Assembly (NCBI GenBank): GCA_016286165.1 | Contig: JAEESE010000017.1 | Location: 1 to 64,000, forward strand | Length of the DNA: 64,000 bases | Direction of reading: 5' to 3' | From: Bacteroidaceae bacterium | Lineage (GTDB): Bacteria > Bacteroidota > Bacteroidia > Bacteroidales > Bacteroidaceae | Shown here: one piece after another, positions 10,801 through 20,044 of the stretch | How the letters are laid out: every line of letters begins with the position of its first letter | Position numbering within the stretch: position 1 is the stretch's first letter | Position numbers and translations under genes: made by a program | The notes under the pieces: generated by a model | What the model saw: the letters and a program-made list of their open reading frames with translations, nothing else | Database searches by the model: none | Told to the model about the DNA's origin: nothing

Positions 10801-11001
10801 GATGAGTTCCTCCTCCTCGAATGCCGCGTCAACTCTGTCCTGATCGATGGAATATTCGCTGAGCGAATCAACGATGGGCAACAGGCAATAGACAACGAAG
10901 CCATCTTCAACACCCTCGGTTTGCGTCAGCCTTCGCTACGCCGCGGTTTGAATATCGTTGCCACACCTGATGGCAAGGCCCGTAAGATATTGGTAAAATA
11001 A
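7864..11001 (+). CDS. GH98 endo-glycosidase (candidate endoxylanase) with CBM6/35-like and C-terminal modules
   Basis: A large secreted enzyme of 1045 residues. Residues 30-580 match the GH98 catalytic and C-terminal pair as I know them (LVHVDVWNKADPQKIIDLIP, YPNFLGWNYAEQFWGFDE, YGVRYDNCGWNG). GH98 includes blood-group endo-galactosidases and endoxylanases acting on complex xylans; neighbours favour xylan. After this come a CBM6/CBM35-like domain (about 616-748, starting IEAEDM), a Gly-rich repeat domain (about 752-825), a sandwich of unknown family (about 826-1000) and a sorting-like tail ending GKARKILVK. Gaps to neighbours are 22 and 37 bp. Substrate is inferred, not shown. Confidence 0.82.
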   Translation: MHTTIIKRSVLFIIFCLALTLTISAQQRRPIDAQHPLWLVHVDVWNKADPQKIIDLIPDKVKPYVCMNLSLSCQYDKEKNVYKMPQNAVRTYKSWASVCQQNGLWFTCQPASGGHTHIQDNDLETFEYFFKRYPNFLGWNYAEQFWGFDEAGDRSSSTQTSRIALFAKLVEMSHQYGGFLTISFCGNIWSHLLNPVGMMKRNRNLLNACRQYPEAILWLYKYTTSSCFYNNESVTFSPFISGLAKNYGVRYDNCGWNGALDALLGKDHGKKYPIAAGIGTVMEQTAVNGGAVWDGPELIWTEDFKETDKTTVSNFTRRNWTTYPGFNKAWLDMFEKIIDGALYIPTREEVVGKTKIVVINNVTSGNDEDKYAAWGDLYDNLYKQDDPFNRGNGQWMDNFCYFKKTGRYGAIPVAIELYDDLAKAIPVQVKKTARSSRWSTLARKVKDFNDQYPEVSTGDLYVNRYRNQLVTYTPYTYLNKKTTASAKIPCQYNTCDSLYLTYGKLSSGLVREYADHIDFYLNNFRTDTTTQVVDQLIIKGATTEPSFKLTKRLGTPATATANWDAENALYTLSVKHMGPVDVTINCSGAGEERLTDFLPNAALELPKQPEPFFGEIVIEAEDMDYKSIKSCVLDPYNWYPDVRGHAGNGFMDMGTNTAGALRHQLKLQQGGDYEIAIRYSNTSKAATLNVNVNGTRSNITIDKVPMNEWRKAVVSATLKEGSNTLTITNNKGISMYIDQISYMPAGVEVEKFAITIRDTEHGSATADVVEAAEGTVVHLTAEPEAGYALTGWVVEHGNITIADDNTFTMPDDNVTIAPIFVDMTAVYILDYTNVLGGAIPEGWRVVQGDNDIHEYPNTYGAGGGSRVMTGFTGYQGKGLYWRVVSAEYGRQSAYKLHLVPGSYKLTFACAAWKGTPKYRARILGAADAIIAQSPVYSATPNVNGNTAANITSAKTYELPFEITTEGDYVISFVNNGTGFDEFLLLECRVNSVLIDGIFAERINDGQQAIDNEAIFNTLGLRQPSLRRGLNIVATPDGKARKILVK

Positions 11002-11038
11002 TCAACCTGTTAATGATTTAACTGTAACTGCTGCCAAT

Positions 11039-12550
11039 ATGATTAGACATATCATAGTTTCTCTCCTATTCTTGGCACTTCCGTTCATAGCCTCCGCTCA
11101 GAACCCAATCATCTGCGACCGCTACACTCCGGATCCAGCGCCATACGTCCACAACGACACACTCTACCTTTTTGTCGACCACGACGAAGACGTAACACTC
11201 AACGGTTATTTCACAATGAAAGACTGGCTGCTCTACAGCACCGTGGACATGGTCAACTGGACATATCGTGGTACACCTCTCACGTCAAAAACGTTCTCGG
11301 CGTGGGCAAAGCAAGACAACGACTGCTGGGCGAGCCAGTGTATTGAGCGCAACGGGAAATGGTATTGGTACGTTACCGCAACGATCAAAGGAGAGGCTTA
11401 CCCTGGCATCGGCGTTGCCGTGGCTGACTCACCGGCAGGTCCCTATAAGGATCCCATCCGCAAGCCGTTGGTGAAGGGTTGGTTCAAGATAGATCCCACA
11501 GTTTTCATCGACGACAATAATCAAGCCTACCTCTTCTATGGCAACAACATGCTGTGGTACACCAAGTTGACGCGTAGCATGACAGCAATAAGCGGTGGTG
11601 AGATAGAGGTGAAGACGAAGGACGAGAGCGCTTTCGGGCCTTTTAAAGGCTACGAAGACAATGGAACTCCAAAGACAAACTTCGAGGAGGCCTCGTGGAT
11701 TTACAAGCGCAATGGCAAGTACTATCTCGAATATGCCGCGGGCGGTGTGCCCGAGTATTGGGCTTATAGCACTGCCGATAAGATTACGGGGCCGTGGACT
11801 TACCAAGGAAAAATTATGGGGCAAGCCGACGGCAGCTTTACCATCCACGGCGGCAGTGTGGAGTTCCGCGGGCATCACTACATGTTCTATCACAACGGCA
11901 AGCTGCCTGGCGGCGGAGGTTTCAAACGCGCAACTTGTGTAGAGGAATTCACACCCAACGAGGACGGCACCATACCCTTCATTTCATTTACGACCAAAGG
12001 TGTGCAGCCCCTGCAAGCCGTCAACCCCTTCGAACTTCAGCAAGCTGAGACCATCAACCAGAGCTCCGGCATCCTCTGCGAAGGTGACTACAACGGCTGC
12101 TATGTTACCAACATCAATTCGGGCGACTATATCAAAGTGCGTAACGTGGACTTCGGAGAAGAGGGAGCCACTTCTTTTACTGCACGCGTGCGCGGCGGAG
12201 CACGTAAGGGGACCCTTGCCATACGCGTAGGCAGCAAGTCCGGTTCCATCAAAGGCCGAGTCACAGTGGATGCCTCCAATCAAGGTGAATGGACCGACGT
12301 CTCATGCGAGCTCTCGGCTGCCATTAAAGGTGTCGTGGACCTCTTCTTCACCTTCTCCGGCAGTGGTACACTCTTCGATTTCGACAGCTGGCAGTTCGGG
12401 CATGACGACCTCACCGCAATCGACATACTTCCTCAACCTAAAGCGCCCACCTCTAATGTAATCTACGACCTCAATGGTATTCCCCATCCCTCTTTCCCTA
12501 CAGCAAAGGGTATTTACGTAAGAAGCGGACGCAAGATTTTAGTTCAATAA
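11039..12550 (+). CDS. GH43 - CBM6 arabinofuranosidase-like enzyme
   Basis: A secreted protein of 503 residues with signal peptide MIRHIIVSLLFLALPFIASA. GH43 catalytic residues are visible as YTPDPAPY (base Asp, near residue 32), KIDPTVFIDD (near 150) and FEEASWIY (acid Glu, near 220). A CBM6-type module follows (about 330-470: QQAETINQ, GDYIKVRNVDFG, DSWQFG). The protein ends in a tail of the form YDLNGIP...KGIYVRSGRKILV, matching other tails in this window. It is the last gene before the terminator at 12576. It is closely similar in plan to each half of the next protein. Likely role: arabinose or xylose removal from xylan side chains. Confidence 0.87.
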   Translation: MIRHIIVSLLFLALPFIASAQNPIICDRYTPDPAPYVHNDTLYLFVDHDEDVTLNGYFTMKDWLLYSTVDMVNWTYRGTPLTSKTFSAWAKQDNDCWASQCIERNGKWYWYVTATIKGEAYPGIGVAVADSPAGPYKDPIRKPLVKGWFKIDPTVFIDDNNQAYLFYGNNMLWYTKLTRSMTAISGGEIEVKTKDESAFGPFKGYEDNGTPKTNFEEASWIYKRNGKYYLEYAAGGVPEYWAYSTADKITGPWTYQGKIMGQADGSFTIHGGSVEFRGHHYMFYHNGKLPGGGGFKRATCVEEFTPNEDGTIPFISFTTKGVQPLQAVNPFELQQAETINQSSGILCEGDYNGCYVTNINSGDYIKVRNVDFGEEGATSFTARVRGGARKGTLAIRVGSKSGSIKGRVTVDASNQGEWTDVSCELSAAIKGVVDLFFTFSGSGTLFDFDSWQFGHDDLTAIDILPQPKAPTSNVIYDLNGIPHPSFPTAKGIYVRSGRKILVQ

Positions 12551-12575
12551 CTGATACCGATTGCATAACTGAATA

Positions 12576-12615
12576 AATCGCTCGTTCTGGATTTCCGAAC
12601 GGGCGATTTCTTATT
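12576..12615 (+). terminator. rho-independent terminator ending the first xylan block
   Basis: AATCGCTCGTTC, a nine-base loop and GAACGGGCGATT (one G-T pair), then TCTTATTT. It separates the GH97-to-GH43 block from the next gene, which has its own promoter. Confidence 0.8.
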
Positions 12616-12740
12616 TCCAACCGATGTCCGGAATGGCCTTACGGCTTGCATAGGACGTGTATTGAAGGGTAAAAGGATGTTATGTGACAATTCAAAAAGA
12701 TTTTGATACATTATCTTAAGATGCATCCGACAAAAATGAC

Positions 12741-12748
12741 TACCTTTG
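12741..12748 (+). promoter_or_regulatory. Bacteroidota -7 element TACCTTTG
   Basis: TACCTTTG matches the TAnnTTTG consensus and lies 35 bp before the start chosen for the tandem GH43 gene. No clear TTTG is seen at the -33 spacing. Its position just after a terminator supports a second transcription unit here. Confidence 0.6.
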
Positions 12749-12783
12749 TAGCGCAATACAAACAACGACAAACTATAAGCTTT

Positions 12784-15681
12784 ATGAAACGAACATTTCT
12801 CATTTCTTGCTTTACGCTATTCCTCGGAGCACTTAGCTTCGCCCAGCAACAGCCTCCGAAACCTACACGTGCCGAACTGACAGCTGCGGCGCATTACCGC
12901 AACCCCTTCGTGCAGACATGCTACACCACCGACCCTGCGCCGCTCAACGTGGGCGACTCGGTGCTCTACGTGTTCACAGGTCACGACGAGGAGGGCGCCG
13001 ACTTTTTCTGGATGCAGGAGTGGCGCGTCTATAGCACACGCGACATGGTCAACTGGACAGACCACGGCTCGCCCCTGGCCTTGGAGAGTTTCTCGTGGGC
13101 CGATGACCGCGCATGGGCTGCACAGGTGATTGAACGCAACGGCAAGTTCTACTGGTATGTATGCGCTCATTCTACGATTTCGGGCGGCATGGCCATCGGC
13201 GTGGCTGTCGCTAACCGCCCCGAAGGACCTTATCGCGATGCACTCGGTCGTCCGTTGTACGAGAACGGCTCGTGGGACCATATCGACCCCACTGTTTGGA
13301 TTGACGACCAGGGACAGGCCTGGCTCGCATGGGGCAATCCCCGCGTCTATGTGCTACAATTGCAGGACGACATGATCCATGCCAAGGGCGACGTGCAATT
13401 AGTGGACATGACCGAGGAGGGCTTCGGCTCGCCCGTGGGACGTGATCGCGAGCAGGGCAAGAAGTACAAGGACAGCTATGTCGAGGGTCCCTGGCTCATA
13501 CAGCGGAACCCGCGCCTCTGGCATCTCCTCTATGCTGCCGGCGGCGTGCCCGAGCACATCAGCTACAGCTCGGCGCCCTCACCCCTCGGCCCCTGGCACT
13601 ACGAAGGCGAAATCATGCCCCTTGGCGGCACCGACTCATTTACCAACCACTGCGGCGTAGCCGACTTCAAGGGACATCATTATTTCTTCTACCACACCGG
13701 CCATCTGCCCGGCGGTGGCGGTTTCGGTCGTAGCGCTGCCGTGGAGGAGTTCAAATACACCGACGACGGACGTTTCCCCACCATCAAGCCGACACGTGAA
13801 GGCGTGCAGCCCATCGCCACCTTCAACCCCTATCGCGCCGTGTCGGCTGCCACGATGGCCTACAGCTATGGATTGAAGACGAAGCAATACAGGCGTATCT
13901 ACACAGGGCCTCCCACCGATGCCTCACGGATGGTCCATGTTTATGTCACCTCTATCCACGACGGCGACTGGATGCGACTGGACAATGTTGATTTCGGGCA
14001 GTTCGGCGCTCGCGAGTTCACCGTTCGTGCCGCTTCGGGTTTGCGTGGCGGACGCATCGAGCTGCGCGTGGACAGCCTCAAAGGACGCAGCTTGGGCAGC
14101 ATAGAGATTGGCGGCACAGGCAGTTGGGAGGAATGGAATAACTTCACCATCTCGCTGCCGCGCATCGCCACGGGTGTGCATGACCTCTACTTCGTGTTCC
14201 ATGGCCGCAAGGGTCCTGAACTCTTCAACCTCGAATGGTGGAAGATGGCCGACGATGCCGACGTCAACCTGCCCATCCTTCAGACCCACTACACTGCCGA
14301 CCCCTCGCCGCTGGTCATCGGCGACACCGTGTTCCTGTACGTCAGCCACGACTCGCATCCCGATGAGATACTCGATGCCCGCGAGCGCAACAGCGCCGGC
14401 TTCTTCATGTACGACTGGCTGCTGTACACCACCACCGACATGGTTAACTGGACGGATCACGGTCCAGTGGCTTCGCTGCGCGACTTCAAGTGGCGTTCGC
14501 GCGACAACGGAGCTTGGGCTATACAAACGGTTGAGCGCGACGGCAAATACTACCTCTACGCTCCCCTGCATGGCCACGGTATCGGCGTGCTCGTTTCCGA
14601 CTCACCCTATGGTCCCTTCCGCGATCCGCTGGGCAAGCCCCTCGTTTGGCAGCAGGAGCATTGGGACGACATCGACCCCACCGTCTATATCGACAAGAGC
14701 GGTCAGGCGTGGATGTACTGGGGCAACCCCAACACCTACTACGTGCGACTTGCCAAGGACATGATCCACACCGAGGGCGACATCGTGAAACTCGACTATC
14801 ACATCGAACACTATCAGGAAGGCCCGTGGCTCTACGAGCGTCAAGGTCATTGGTACCTTGCCTATGCTTCCACCTGCTGTCCCGAAGGCTTGGGCTATGC
14901 TATGGCTGATGCGCCCACGGGTCCTTGGACTTCGAAGGGCTATATCATGGCACCCACGGAGCGCGACCGCGGCAACCATCCCGGCATCATGGATTTCAAG
15001 GGCAAGAGCTATGTCTTCGGACAGAGCTATGACCTGCTGCACCATGAGACGCGAACCCATTACGAGCGCCGTAGCGTCAACATTGCCGAGATGCACTACA
15101 ATGCCGACGGCACCATTCAGGAAGTGCCTTACTGGCTCGACCTGCGCCTGCCCGAACCTGCAGGAACCCTTAACCCCTACAACCGCGTGGAAGCTGAAAC
15201 GATGGCTTGGGGCTACGGCCTGCGCACCGAGAAGGTCGGCATTGCCGGCACGCGTGAACTCGTGGCCAAGGCACGCCGCGAGAACAGCAATGCCTCTATT
15301 GTCAATCAGTTTGCCGAGAGTACAGGCAAGAAGAACCTCTATGTCTACGACCTCAACGAGGGCGAGTTCATCCGCCTGCGTGCCGTAGACTTCGGCAAGA
15401 AAGCAGCCAAGAGCTTCAGCATGACTGCTGCCGCAGCTCCCGTGCCAGGCCGACGAGGTGCCATGAGCGAGTCCTCCGCCACCATCAGCGTCCATCTCGA
15501 TGCCCCTGGCGGACCGTTGCTCGGCACCCTTGAGATTACCTCCACCGACGGCGCTGACAACTACCGCGCCTTCACCACTTCACTCCAACCAAAACTCGCC
15601 ACAGGTCTCCACGACCTCTACCTCTGCATCGAACGTGCAAAGGGTGACGTGCGACTGGATTGGTGGCAATTCAAGAAATAA
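12784..15681 (+). CDS. tandem GH43-CBM6-GH43-CBM6 enzyme
   Basis: A secreted protein of 965 residues with two complete GH43-CBM6 modules. Module 1 (about 25-500) has TTDPAPL, HIDPTVWIDD and VEGPWLIQ. Module 2 (about 510-965) has TADPSPL, DIDPTVYID and QEGPWLYE. All three catalytic acids are present in both, so both should be active. The second CBM6 is extended by an Ala/Pro/Arg-rich loop. The ORF is open from a TTG at 12703, but that start would lie upstream of the -7 element; the ATG at 12784 begins a normal signal peptide (MKRTFLISCFTLFLGALSFA). Such doubled GH43 proteins can remove two linkage types from arabinoxylan; that is inference here. Confidence 0.88.
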   Translation: MKRTFLISCFTLFLGALSFAQQQPPKPTRAELTAAAHYRNPFVQTCYTTDPAPLNVGDSVLYVFTGHDEEGADFFWMQEWRVYSTRDMVNWTDHGSPLALESFSWADDRAWAAQVIERNGKFYWYVCAHSTISGGMAIGVAVANRPEGPYRDALGRPLYENGSWDHIDPTVWIDDQGQAWLAWGNPRVYVLQLQDDMIHAKGDVQLVDMTEEGFGSPVGRDREQGKKYKDSYVEGPWLIQRNPRLWHLLYAAGGVPEHISYSSAPSPLGPWHYEGEIMPLGGTDSFTNHCGVADFKGHHYFFYHTGHLPGGGGFGRSAAVEEFKYTDDGRFPTIKPTREGVQPIATFNPYRAVSAATMAYSYGLKTKQYRRIYTGPPTDASRMVHVYVTSIHDGDWMRLDNVDFGQFGAREFTVRAASGLRGGRIELRVDSLKGRSLGSIEIGGTGSWEEWNNFTISLPRIATGVHDLYFVFHGRKGPELFNLEWWKMADDADVNLPILQTHYTADPSPLVIGDTVFLYVSHDSHPDEILDARERNSAGFFMYDWLLYTTTDMVNWTDHGPVASLRDFKWRSRDNGAWAIQTVERDGKYYLYAPLHGHGIGVLVSDSPYGPFRDPLGKPLVWQQEHWDDIDPTVYIDKSGQAWMYWGNPNTYYVRLAKDMIHTEGDIVKLDYHIEHYQEGPWLYERQGHWYLAYASTCCPEGLGYAMADAPTGPWTSKGYIMAPTERDRGNHPGIMDFKGKSYVFGQSYDLLHHETRTHYERRSVNIAEMHYNADGTIQEVPYWLDLRLPEPAGTLNPYNRVEAETMAWGYGLRTEKVGIAGTRELVAKARRENSNASIVNQFAESTGKKNLYVYDLNEGEFIRLRAVDFGKKAAKSFSMTAAAAPVPGRRGAMSESSATISVHLDAPGGPLLGTLEITSTDGADNYRAFTTSLQPKLATGLHDLYLCIERAKGDVRLDWWQFKK

Positions 15682-15738
15682 CAGAATAACCTGACTGCAG
15701 TCCCTTCACTAAGCGAAGGACGTAGATACCATTTGAAA

Positions 15739-18171
15739 ATGAGACATCTTAGATGTATTGCACTATTCTTGAGTGCAATGAGCGTTTCCTTGAACGCGCA
15801 GATTACCGTACAGCCCGTAGCTCACAACGCCGTGCGCATCCGCTATGCCGAAAAAGCGACGCAGAGCGAATTGCCCGACTGGATATATGTGAAACACGAT
15901 AACGTCAAGGCCAAGGACTTGAAGGTGGACGTGGACCAGCAAAACCGCACCGTTTTAATAAAGGGCAAGTCCGGACAGACCGTCTTCCAAGGAAAAATAG
16001 AAAACAACTCCTTGAAGGTAACCACTCCCTTCCCTACAAGGGAGGGGCAGGGGGGTGGGTCCCCCCTCTTCGGCCTCGGCCAGTTCCAGGACGGTTTCTC
16101 CGACATCAATGGCCTCACGCGTCGTCTCACGCAGGTCAACACGCAGATTTCCATCCCTATGTTCATCAGCGCCAGCGGCTATGGCCTTTTATGGAACAGC
16201 TACGGTCTCGTGGACTTCAACCCTGCCGACAATACCTTACCGCTTACGGCTCAGGGCGAGGCGGGTGAACAGGAAATCGTCAACGTAACCACCACCGAGG
16301 GCGGTCGTCGCGAGCGTCGCACACGTGGAGCCTTCAAGGCTCAGCTCACCGTGCCTGCCGACGGTCGTTATGCCTTGCTGCTCGATGTGGGGCAGAAGAT
16401 GGCACGTCGTCATAACCTCGCCATCGACGGCAAGACAGTGCTTGATGCCCGCAACATGTGGCTGCCGCCTACCACGTCAGCCATAGTGGAACTGAAAGCC
16501 GGCACACACGAGGTCACGGCACAACTCGAGGCCAACGACCACCCTGTGCTCCATTGGCGCATCGTGGACGGCACCACCACCCTGCGCTCGCCTGATGCCG
16601 ACATCGTCGATTTCACCGTGTTCATCGGTTCAGCCGATGAGATCATCGGTTCACTCCACGACCTCACAGGTCACAGCCCGATGCTCCCGCGCTGGGCCTT
16701 CGGCTATATCCATTGCCGCGAACGTTTTCATTCCTCCAAGGAGATTATCGAAACGGCACAGCGCTTCCGCGACGAGGACCTGCCCTTGAGCGTCATCGTG
16801 CAGGATTGGCAGTGGTGGGGCCGTCACGGTTGGAACGCCATGAAGTTCGACGAGCGTTTCTACCCCAATCCCAAGGCGCTCACCGACAGCCTTCACGACA
16901 TGAACGTGCGGCTGATGCTGAGCGTGTGGTCTAAGATTGACAAGAATAGCGAGCTCGGCCGCGAGATGACCGCTGCCAACCATTATATCCCCGGCACCGA
17001 CTGGATTGACTTCTTCTCGCCTGCTGCCGCTGCCGCCTATTGGAAAGCTTTCAACGAACGCCTCGTGCCTACGGGCATCGATGCCTGGTGGCAGGACGCT
17101 ACCGAGCCTGAGAACGACGACCTGGCAGGCCGTCGCGTCAACGGCGGTAAATGGGCTGGCGAGCAGGTGCGTAATGTCTATCCGCTGTTGGTCAACAAGA
17201 CCGTTTACGAAGGCCTCAGCGCTGCACGTCCCAACGAGCGTGCCATGATTCTCACGCGCTGCGGCTTCCCTGGCATTCAGCGCTATGGCTCTGCCATGTG
17301 GAGCGGTGATGTGGGCAACGACTGGCAGACGCTCAGCCGTCAGATCACAGCCGGCTTGGGCATGGCCGCTGCCGGACAGCCGTGGTGGACCTTCGATGCC
17401 GGCGGTTTCTTCCGTCCAGGTAACCAGTACACCGATCAGGATTACATCCGTCGCATGCTGCGCTGGATTGAAGTGGCCACCTACTTGCCCTTCATGCGTG
17501 TCCACGGCTATCAGAGCGACACCGAACCATGGCGCTACGGCGAGGAGGCACAGGCTATCATCACCCGTTGTCTGCGTGAACGTGAGCGCCTGCTACCTTA
17601 TATTTATTCGTGTGCCGCCGACGTCAGTAATGAGGGCCGTATGATGATGCGCCCCCTCGTCTTTGATTTCCCCAACGATGCCGAGGCGTTGAAGCAGGCT
17701 ACGGAATACATGTTCGGTCCTTCGATGCTCATCTGCCCTGTCACGGCACCCGACGTCACCACGTGGCGTGCCTATCTGCCCAAGGCCAAAGGCGGTTGGA
17801 CGGAATGGCACACGGGCAGTCACTACGAAGGAGGACGCTACACGACCGTTCCCGTTGACAATGCCACTATCCCCGTCTTCTTGCGCGACGGCAGCATCGT
17901 GCCTCTGGCAGGCGACACCATCGCCCTGACGCGTGGTGCCGACGCCGCCTTCACGCTCTACGAGGACGATGGCGTGAGCCGTGGTTACGAACGAGGCGAA
18001 TGCTCGCGCATCACCTTCCGTTGGAACCAGCAGAAGCAGCAGCTAACCATCGACCGCCGCCGCGGCTCCTATCCCTCGATGCCCGCAACGCGCCGTTTCG
18101 TCATCAAGGAGCCTAACGGCAAATTGCGCACAGTGGACTACAACGGCAAGGCCGTGACCTTAAAATACTAA
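15739..18171 (+). CDS. GH31 alpha-xylosidase-like enzyme
   Basis: A secreted GH31 protein of 810 residues. The nucleophile Asp lies in WWQDATEPE near residue 453, a pattern typical of alpha-xylosidases, and the acid/base Asp in WSGDVGNDW near 522. An extra domain (about 190-300), PA14-like in appearance, is inserted in the N-terminal sandwich, as in some alpha-xylosidases. Codons about 95-108 (TPFPTREGQGGGSPL) are made of a GC-rich palindromic repeat that also occurs in the serpin gene, so the element was accepted in frame. The TTG at 15733 was rejected in favour of the ATG. Likely role: removal of alpha-xylose or related terminal sugars. Confidence 0.88.
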   Translation: MRHLRCIALFLSAMSVSLNAQITVQPVAHNAVRIRYAEKATQSELPDWIYVKHDNVKAKDLKVDVDQQNRTVLIKGKSGQTVFQGKIENNSLKVTTPFPTREGQGGGSPLFGLGQFQDGFSDINGLTRRLTQVNTQISIPMFISASGYGLLWNSYGLVDFNPADNTLPLTAQGEAGEQEIVNVTTTEGGRRERRTRGAFKAQLTVPADGRYALLLDVGQKMARRHNLAIDGKTVLDARNMWLPPTTSAIVELKAGTHEVTAQLEANDHPVLHWRIVDGTTTLRSPDADIVDFTVFIGSADEIIGSLHDLTGHSPMLPRWAFGYIHCRERFHSSKEIIETAQRFRDEDLPLSVIVQDWQWWGRHGWNAMKFDERFYPNPKALTDSLHDMNVRLMLSVWSKIDKNSELGREMTAANHYIPGTDWIDFFSPAAAAAYWKAFNERLVPTGIDAWWQDATEPENDDLAGRRVNGGKWAGEQVRNVYPLLVNKTVYEGLSAARPNERAMILTRCGFPGIQRYGSAMWSGDVGNDWQTLSRQITAGLGMAAAGQPWWTFDAGGFFRPGNQYTDQDYIRRMLRWIEVATYLPFMRVHGYQSDTEPWRYGEEAQAIITRCLRERERLLPYIYSCAADVSNEGRMMMRPLVFDFPNDAEALKQATEYMFGPSMLICPVTAPDVTTWRAYLPKAKGGWTEWHTGSHYEGGRYTTVPVDNATIPVFLRDGSIVPLAGDTIALTRGADAAFTLYEDDGVSRGYERGECSRITFRWNQQKQQLTIDRRRGSYPSMPATRRFVIKEPNGKLRTVDYNGKAVTLKY
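16025..16061 (+). repeat. type B palindromic element inside the GH31 gene
   Basis: CTCCC-TTCCCT, four bases, AGGGAGGGG, then a G-rich arm ending GTGGGTC. The serpin copy at 26399-26435 shares the stem and the GGGGGTGGGTC arm. It adds about 12 Gly/Pro/Arg/Thr-rich residues without a frameshift. Confidence 0.75.
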
Positions 18172-18234
18172 TTCTCGCTCCCCGTAATCCCTTTCACTAT
18201 AATCCCTTAAACGTCAAATATCACAATCCCATCA

Positions 18235-20025
18235 ATGAATAAACTCTCATCCCTCCTCGTCGCCGTGTTTTCTGTTGCGATTCTATCGCAACTTCCCCTC
18301 TCCGCTTCCGCCCAAACGGCCGACAACGAAACACCCACCATGGGCTGGTCTTCGTGGAACACCTATGGTTTGAACATCAATGAGTCCCTTATCAAGCAAC
18401 AGGCCGTGGCGATGGTCAACAAAGGACTGAAATCCGCCGGCTACAAATACATCAACATCGACGACGGCTACTTCGGAGGTCGCGATGAAACAGGCAAGCT
18501 GAAGATTCACCCTACGCGCTTTCCCAACGGGCTGAAGGGCATTGTGGATTTTATCCACAACAAGGGTTTGAAAGCTGGCATCTACTCAGATGCAGGCCGC
18601 AATACCTGCGGCTCAATGTTTGGTGGCGATACTAATGGCAAAGGTGTGGGTTTATACAAGCACGACCAACAGGACGCAGATTTCTTCTTTAAGGAACTGG
18701 GGTTCGATTTCATCAAGGTGGATTTCTGCGGAGGCTCTCCCGGCCACAACGAGGATCATCTTTACCTCAACGAGCGCGAGCGCTACACCGCCATTGCCGA
18801 GGCTATCCGCAAAACAGGTCGAACCGACGTCCGCATGAACGCCTGCCGATGGGCTTATCCCGGCACGTGGATCAACGATGCCGCCGTCTCGTGGCGCACC
18901 ACGGGCGACATCAACGCCAGCTGGGGCAGCGTCAAGGGCATCATCAAGGAAAACCTATACCTCTCAGCCTACTGCTACAACGGCCACTACAACGACATGG
19001 ACATGCTCGAGGTGGGCCGCAACCTGTCCGTTGAAGAGGACAAGACGCACTTCGGCATGTGGTGCATCATGAGCTCGCCGCTGCTCATAGGCTGCGATAT
19101 GTCAAACATCAACTCCACGGCGCTCAACCTGCTGAAGAACAAGGATCTCATCGCCCTTAACCAAGACCCGTTGCACCTGCAGGCCTATGTCTGTCAGACC
19201 GAAAACGATTGCTACGTCTTGGTGAAGGACATCGAAGAACGCTTTGGACTCAAGCGCGCCTTTGCTGTGTACAACCCCACTGACGAGACGAAGACCGTCG
19301 TCGTGGACTTCGCCAAGATGGATCTCGGCGGCACCATCGAACTGCGCGACTGTTTCAAGAAACGCGCTGCAGGCACTGCCGAAGGCACCTTAGAGGTTAA
19401 GTTGCCTGCTCACGGCACAGCTATCTACACCGCCACAGCCAAGGAACGACTTGAACGTACAATCTACGAGGCTGAGACCGGTTTCATCGGCAACTATCAG
19501 GAGGTTGAGAACAACCAGGCACTGCCCAGCGGCTCGTATGATGACAATGCCTCCTATTGTTCCGGTGGCATGAAGGTAGGCTGGCTTGGAAAGAGTGCCG
19601 ACAACTATCTTGAGTGGCGTGATGTGTATAGCATCACAGGAGGTAAGTACAAGTTAACGTTGCACTATGTCAGCGGCGAGAACCGCTCGGCAAAGCTCAC
19701 TGTCAACGGCGAGCAGGCGAAGAATCTCACGTCGCTCAACTCTGGCGGGTTCAACCGTGTAGGCAAGAAAACGGCCACCATCCAACTCAACGCCGGTACC
19801 AACACCATACGTCTTACCAACACCACTGCCTGGATGCCCGACATCGACTGCATGACGCTTGAGCTCCTCGAGGCCGACGGCATAAACGATGTACAAATGA
19901 ATAATGAGGATTTAAGGACTGAGAACGAGGATGACGCCGCCTACGATTTGTCGGGGCGCCCTGTTCGAAGTGACAGAACCAAGGGGCTGATAATAAAGAA
20001 CAACAAGCTTCAATTGCACAAATAA
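18235..20025 (+). CDS. GH27 alpha-galactosidase with CBM35-like module
   Basis: A secreted protein of 596 residues. GH27 motifs: MGWSSWNTYG near residue 38, INIDDGYF, nucleophile Asp in FIKVDFCGG near 161 and acid/base Asp in TTGDINASW near 224. GH27 also includes beta-L-arabinopyranosidases, so the sugar is not certain. A CBM35-like domain (about 408-545, starting IYEAETG) follows, then a tail with YDLSGRPV and a lysine-ending terminus. The gene starts 63 bp after GH31 and ends 19 bp before the last GH43. Within the locus it would strip galactose from the xylan or from co-extracted hemicellulose. Confidence 0.88.
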   Translation: MNKLSSLLVAVFSVAILSQLPLSASAQTADNETPTMGWSSWNTYGLNINESLIKQQAVAMVNKGLKSAGYKYINIDDGYFGGRDETGKLKIHPTRFPNGLKGIVDFIHNKGLKAGIYSDAGRNTCGSMFGGDTNGKGVGLYKHDQQDADFFFKELGFDFIKVDFCGGSPGHNEDHLYLNERERYTAIAEAIRKTGRTDVRMNACRWAYPGTWINDAAVSWRTTGDINASWGSVKGIIKENLYLSAYCYNGHYNDMDMLEVGRNLSVEEDKTHFGMWCIMSSPLLIGCDMSNINSTALNLLKNKDLIALNQDPLHLQAYVCQTENDCYVLVKDIEERFGLKRAFAVYNPTDETKTVVVDFAKMDLGGTIELRDCFKKRAAGTAEGTLEVKLPAHGTAIYTATAKERLERTIYEAETGFIGNYQEVENNQALPSGSYDDNASYCSGGMKVGWLGKSADNYLEWRDVYSITGGKYKLTLHYVSGENRSAKLTVNGEQAKNLTSLNSGGFNRVGKKTATIQLNAGTNTIRLTNTTAWMPDIDCMTLELLEADGINDVQMNNEDLRTENEDDAAYDLSGRPVRSDRTKGLIIKNNKLQLHK

Positions 20026-20044
20026 CCTATCAATATCTCAAGTT

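Noticed and set aside
9910-10881. A 323-codon leftward ORF inside the GH98 gene
   Set aside because: It is antisense to the binding-module region of a well-supported gene and shows no recognisable domain.
12703-12783. Upstream TTG start for the tandem GH43 protein
   Set aside because: It lies before the -7 promoter element, and the downstream ATG starts a signal peptide.
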